From: Gemmatimonadota bacterium
GTDB lineage: Bacteria; Gemmatimonadota; Gemmatimonadetes; Palauibacterales; Palauibacteraceae
DNA: 55,663 nt
Reading direction: 5' to 3'
Assembly (NCBI GenBank): GCA_022825725.1
Contig: JAJDWE010000056.1
Location: forward strand, 1-55,663
Position numbers and translations under genes: made by a program. Under the pieces are notes generated by a model. It saw only the letters and a program-made list of their open reading frames with translations, made no database searches and was not told the DNA's origin. Each line of letters begins with the position of its first letter. Positions within the stretch are counted from its first letter, which is position 1. Below are positions 53,607 through 55,663 of this stretch, piece after piece.

Positions 53607-55084
53607 GTCTCCGGCTCTACGACTCCCTTACGCGGCGGCTCCGCCCGTTCAAGTCCCTCGAACCGGGCCGGGTGCGGATGTACACCTGCGGGCCCACGGT
53701 GTACGATCGCGCGCATATCGGGAACTTCCGCGCCTTCACATGGGAAGACCTGCTCCGCCGCTACCTCCGGTTCAAGGGATACGAGGTCTGCCAGGTCATG
53801 AACCTCACGGATGTCGATGATCGGACGATCGCGGCGGCCTCTGCCCGGGGCGTGCCGCTGGCCGACGTCACCGATCCCGTGATCGAAATGTTCCTCGAGG
53901 ACTGGGAGACGCTCGGGCTCGAGGAACCGGAGCACCGGCCGCGGGCGACCCGATTCGTCGAGGGGATGATCCGGCTGATCGAAGCGCTCTCCGAGCGGGG
54001 ACTCACCTACGAGAGCGAGGGTTCCGTGTACTTCGCGATCGGGCGTGCGCCCGAATACGGGCGGCTGGCGGGGATCGACTGCGCGGGACTCGAGGTCGCC
54101 GGCAGGGCCGCGGGGGATGAGGAGTACGACAAGGATGACCCGCGAGATTTCGTCCTCTGGAAGGGCGCCGACCCCGACCCCGACGCCGATGGGGCCGTGG
54201 CGGTGTGGGATTCTCCGTGGGGGCCGGGCCGGCCGGGCTGGCACCTCGAGTGCTCGGCGATGGCGATGCACCACCTGGGCGAAACGCTCGACATACACAC
54301 CGGCGGCATCGACAACCTCTTCCCCCATCACACCAACGAAATCGCACAGTCGGAAGGGGTGACGGGGAAGACGTTCTCGGAGTTCTGGCTCCATGCCGAA
54401 CACCTTCTGGTCGAGGGCCGGAAGATGTCGAAGTCGCTCGGCAACTGCTTTACGATCCCGGAACTCGTCGAACGCGGACACGCGCCCTCGGCGATCCGGT
54501 ATCTGCTGCTCAGCGGACATCATCGGGCCCAGCTGAACTTCACCTTCGACGGTCTGGAGGCCGCGGCGAAGGCCGTGAACCGCCTGTACGAGTTCAGGAA
54601 CCGCCTGCGCGAGGCCGGCGAGGCGGAGACAGATGCCTCGACCGGTCTCGGAGCGGTCGCGGCGCGAGCGAGCGCTGCGTTCGAAGCGGCGATGGACGAC
54701 GACCTGAACGTGAGCGAGGCGCTTTCCGCGGTGTTCGGACTCGTCCGGGAAGCGAATCACCTGCTCGACCGCGCCCATCCTCGAGCCCCGTCGGGCGTGG
54801 ACGCCGCGCTGGCCACGATCGACGCGTTCGATCGCGTTTTCGGGGTGCTCGCCGTGCGGGACCGCGAGTCATCCGGTGGCGACGACGAACTCGTCGCATG
54901 GGCCACGGATCGCGTCGGAGAACGCGAACGCGCCCGGGCGAACCGGGACTTCGCGCGCGCCGACGCGATTCGCGCCGAGCTCGAGGCCCGGGGCGTGATC
55001 GTCGAGGATCTGGCGGAGTTCACTCGCCTTCGGATGGGGGGGCGCACGATCCAGGTGCCGCGTCCGCTCCGGGTGGCGAGATGA
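53603..55084 (+). CDS. cysS: Cysteinyl-tRNA synthetase
   Basis: The 493-residue class I synthetase has the zinc Cys and HIGH-like motif in YTCGPTVYDRAHIGNFR. VMNLTDVDDRTI follows, then the zinc ligands in WHLECSAMAMHHLG, GGIDNLFPHHTNEIAQSE and the KMSKSLGN signature. The length is a little above the usual 460, due to a charged insert DPDPDADGAVAVWD. The start overlaps the previous stop (ATGA). Confidence 0.96.
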   Translation: MSLRLYDSLTRRLRPFKSLEPGRVRMYTCGPTVYDRAHIGNFRAFTWEDLLRRYLRFKGYEVCQVMNLTDVDDRTIAAASARGVPLADVTDPVIEMFLEDWETLGLEEPEHRPRATRFVEGMIRLIEALSERGLTYESEGSVYFAIGRAPEYGRLAGIDCAGLEVAGRAAGDEEYDKDDPRDFVLWKGADPDPDADGAVAVWDSPWGPGRPGWHLECSAMAMHHLGETLDIHTGGIDNLFPHHTNEIAQSEGVTGKTFSEFWLHAEHLLVEGRKMSKSLGNCFTIPELVERGHAPSAIRYLLLSGHHRAQLNFTFDGLEAAAKAVNRLYEFRNRLREAGEAETDASTGLGAVAARASAAFEAAMDDDLNVSEALSAVFGLVREANHLLDRAHPRAPSGVDAALATIDAFDRVFGVLAVRDRESSGGDDELVAWATDRVGERERARANRDFARADAIRAELEARGVIVEDLAEFTRLRMGGRTIQVPRPLRVAR

Positions 55085-55132
55085 GGCGATGGCCCCCGCG
55101 AATGACGGCCGAATCGGGTGCCCGAAAACACC

Positions 55133-55162
55133 TTGACGATCGGCCACAGGTGCCCCTATGTT
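55133..55162 (+). promoter_or_regulatory. Promoter of the tRNA-Thr/tRNA-Tyr(-tuf) unit
   Basis: TTGACG (55133-55138) and TATGTT (55157-55162) are 18 bases apart. The expected transcript starts near 55169, 18 bases before the tRNA-Thr. Confidence 0.7.
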
Positions 55163-55186
55163 AGAAGACTGTTGTGCGGAAGGGTC

Positions 55187-55259
55187 GCTGGCGTAGCTCA
55201 ACCGGTAGAGCGTCGGATTTGTAATCCGGAGGTTGTGGGTTCGAGCCCCACCGCCAGCT
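55187..55259 (+). tRNA. tRNA-Thr (anticodon TGT)
   Basis: A 73-base cloverleaf has acceptor stem GCTGGCG/CGCCAGC, D arm GCTC/GAGC, an anticodon loop TTTGTAA with anticodon TGT, and a T arm containing GGTTCGAGCC. It reads ACA. The 3' CCA is not encoded. Confidence 0.96.
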
Positions 55260-55343
55260 CGGTCGAGTCGGACGAACAGCCGCCCCGAAGCGGCGAACCC
55301 TGGAATTCATCGATCGGGCGTCGATCGGGCGCCAGGTACCGGC

Positions 55344-55426
55344 GGTGGGGTACCGAAGCGGCCAAACGGGGCAGACTGTAAATCTGCTGGCTTATGCCTT
55401 CGGAGGTTCGAATCCTCCCCCCACCA
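55344..55426 (+). tRNA. tRNA-Tyr (anticodon GTA)
   Basis: An 83-base type II cloverleaf has acceptor GGTGGGG/CCCCACC, anticodon stem GCAGA/TCTGC around CTGTAAA (anticodon GTA), a long variable arm and T arm GGAGGTTCGAATCCTCC. The discriminator is A, and CCA is not encoded in full (CCT follows). Confidence 0.96.
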
Positions 55427-55538
55427 CCTTCACGAGACCACTGACGAAACAAAGGGCGTAGCCCGCGCGCGAGCAAGAGGAGCATCCGTCGCGGGGCCAC
55501 TCCGCCGAACCCGTAGTCCGAGAGGAGAACGAGGGGCG

Positions 55539-55663
55539 ATGGCGAAGGAAAAGTTCGAGCGAACGAAGCCGCACGTGAACGTTGGGACGATCGGTCACGT
55601 GGACCACGGGAAGACGACGCTGACGGCGGCGATCACCCAGGTACAGGCACAGAAGGGATACGG
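55539..55663 (+). CDS. tuf: Elongation factor Tu, N-terminal part (runs off the window)
   Basis: The 41 residues present read [20 protein letters not shown] and [13 protein letters not shown], the first strand and P-loop of EF-Tu. GAGAGGAG and GAGGGG stand upstream of ATG 55539. The gene follows tRNA-Thr and tRNA-Tyr within 115 bases, an arrangement like the E. coli thrU-tyrU-glyT-thrT-tufB operon. The gene continues past the end of the window. Confidence 0.96.
   Translation, partial: MAKEKFERTKPHVNVGTIGHVDHGKTTLTAAITQVQAQKGY

Overview
The window comes from a GC-rich bacterial chromosome. The inferred source is an uncultured Gemmatimonadota-like lineage. The reasons are the very GC-rich codon use, frequent GTG/TTG starts, many 4-base stop/start overlaps, several small lipoproteins, and an exported protein joining a carboxypeptidase-regulatory domain to an orphan TonB-plug-like domain. 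No marker was compared, so the phylum is a guess. There is no phage, insertion sequence, CRISPR array or plasmid gene; this is chromosomal housekeeping plus envelope genes.

Layout. Positions 1-4150 hold the tail of an unknown gene, an exported plug-domain protein, a symporter with its small DUF3311 partner on the minus strand, and an exported metallo-beta-lactamase-fold hydrolase. Positions 4152-7985 form an overlapping run: a secreted hypothetical, a cupin lipoprotein, another lipoprotein and a DtxR-type regulator. Positions 8005-14183 hold a sirtuin, a PHP phosphoesterase, an A-type Fe-S carrier, coaE, a DHH phosphoesterase, a PerR-like Fur protein and an agmatinase-family enzyme. Positions 14203-17599 hold an ABC exporter, a glycine-zipper lipoprotein and endonuclease III. 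Positions 17729-23482 are a tightly coupled cell-wall recycling cassette: murQ fused to a DinB-like domain, anmK, nagZ and a sodium:solute symporter.

Positions 23483-26458 carry a class II (B12-dependent) ribonucleotide reductase. Its long upstream region has a sigma70-like promoter, two NrdR-box-like repeats 32 bp apart, a cluster of DnaA-box-like sites and an intrinsic terminator that can compete with an upstream hairpin. Then come ispG, rpsU, a small unknown gene, pyk, a PhnP-like hydrolase and lepA. Positions 32882-40083 are a second coupled run: a ROK kinase, a PfkB kinase, a STAS-HATPase protein, a STAS-like/winged-helix protein, a penicillin acylase, and then a NifU-like domain and an Mrp ATPase. 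Positions 40064-44023 (minus) are an ECF sigma factor, a zinc anti-sigma factor, a bactofilin-like membrane protein and an exported beta-sheet protein. Positions 44187-48864 (minus) hold a trans-sulfuration enzyme, an M48 peptidase, a hairpin repeat element, purD and mutM. Positions 49044-55663 hold glmM-glmS (UDP-GlcNAc synthesis), a DUF1232 protein, an unknown exported protein, cysS, tRNA-Thr, tRNA-Tyr and the start of tuf.

Themes: amino-sugar flow is covered at both ends, recycling by MurQ/AnmK/NagZ and synthesis by GlmM/GlmS. Metal and redox control appears in DtxR, PerR, the Fe-S carriers and the B12-dependent reductase. The least explained regions are the reductase leader, the MurQ-DinB fusion, the paired STAS proteins inside the sugar-kinase run, and the inverted-repeat element upstream of purD.
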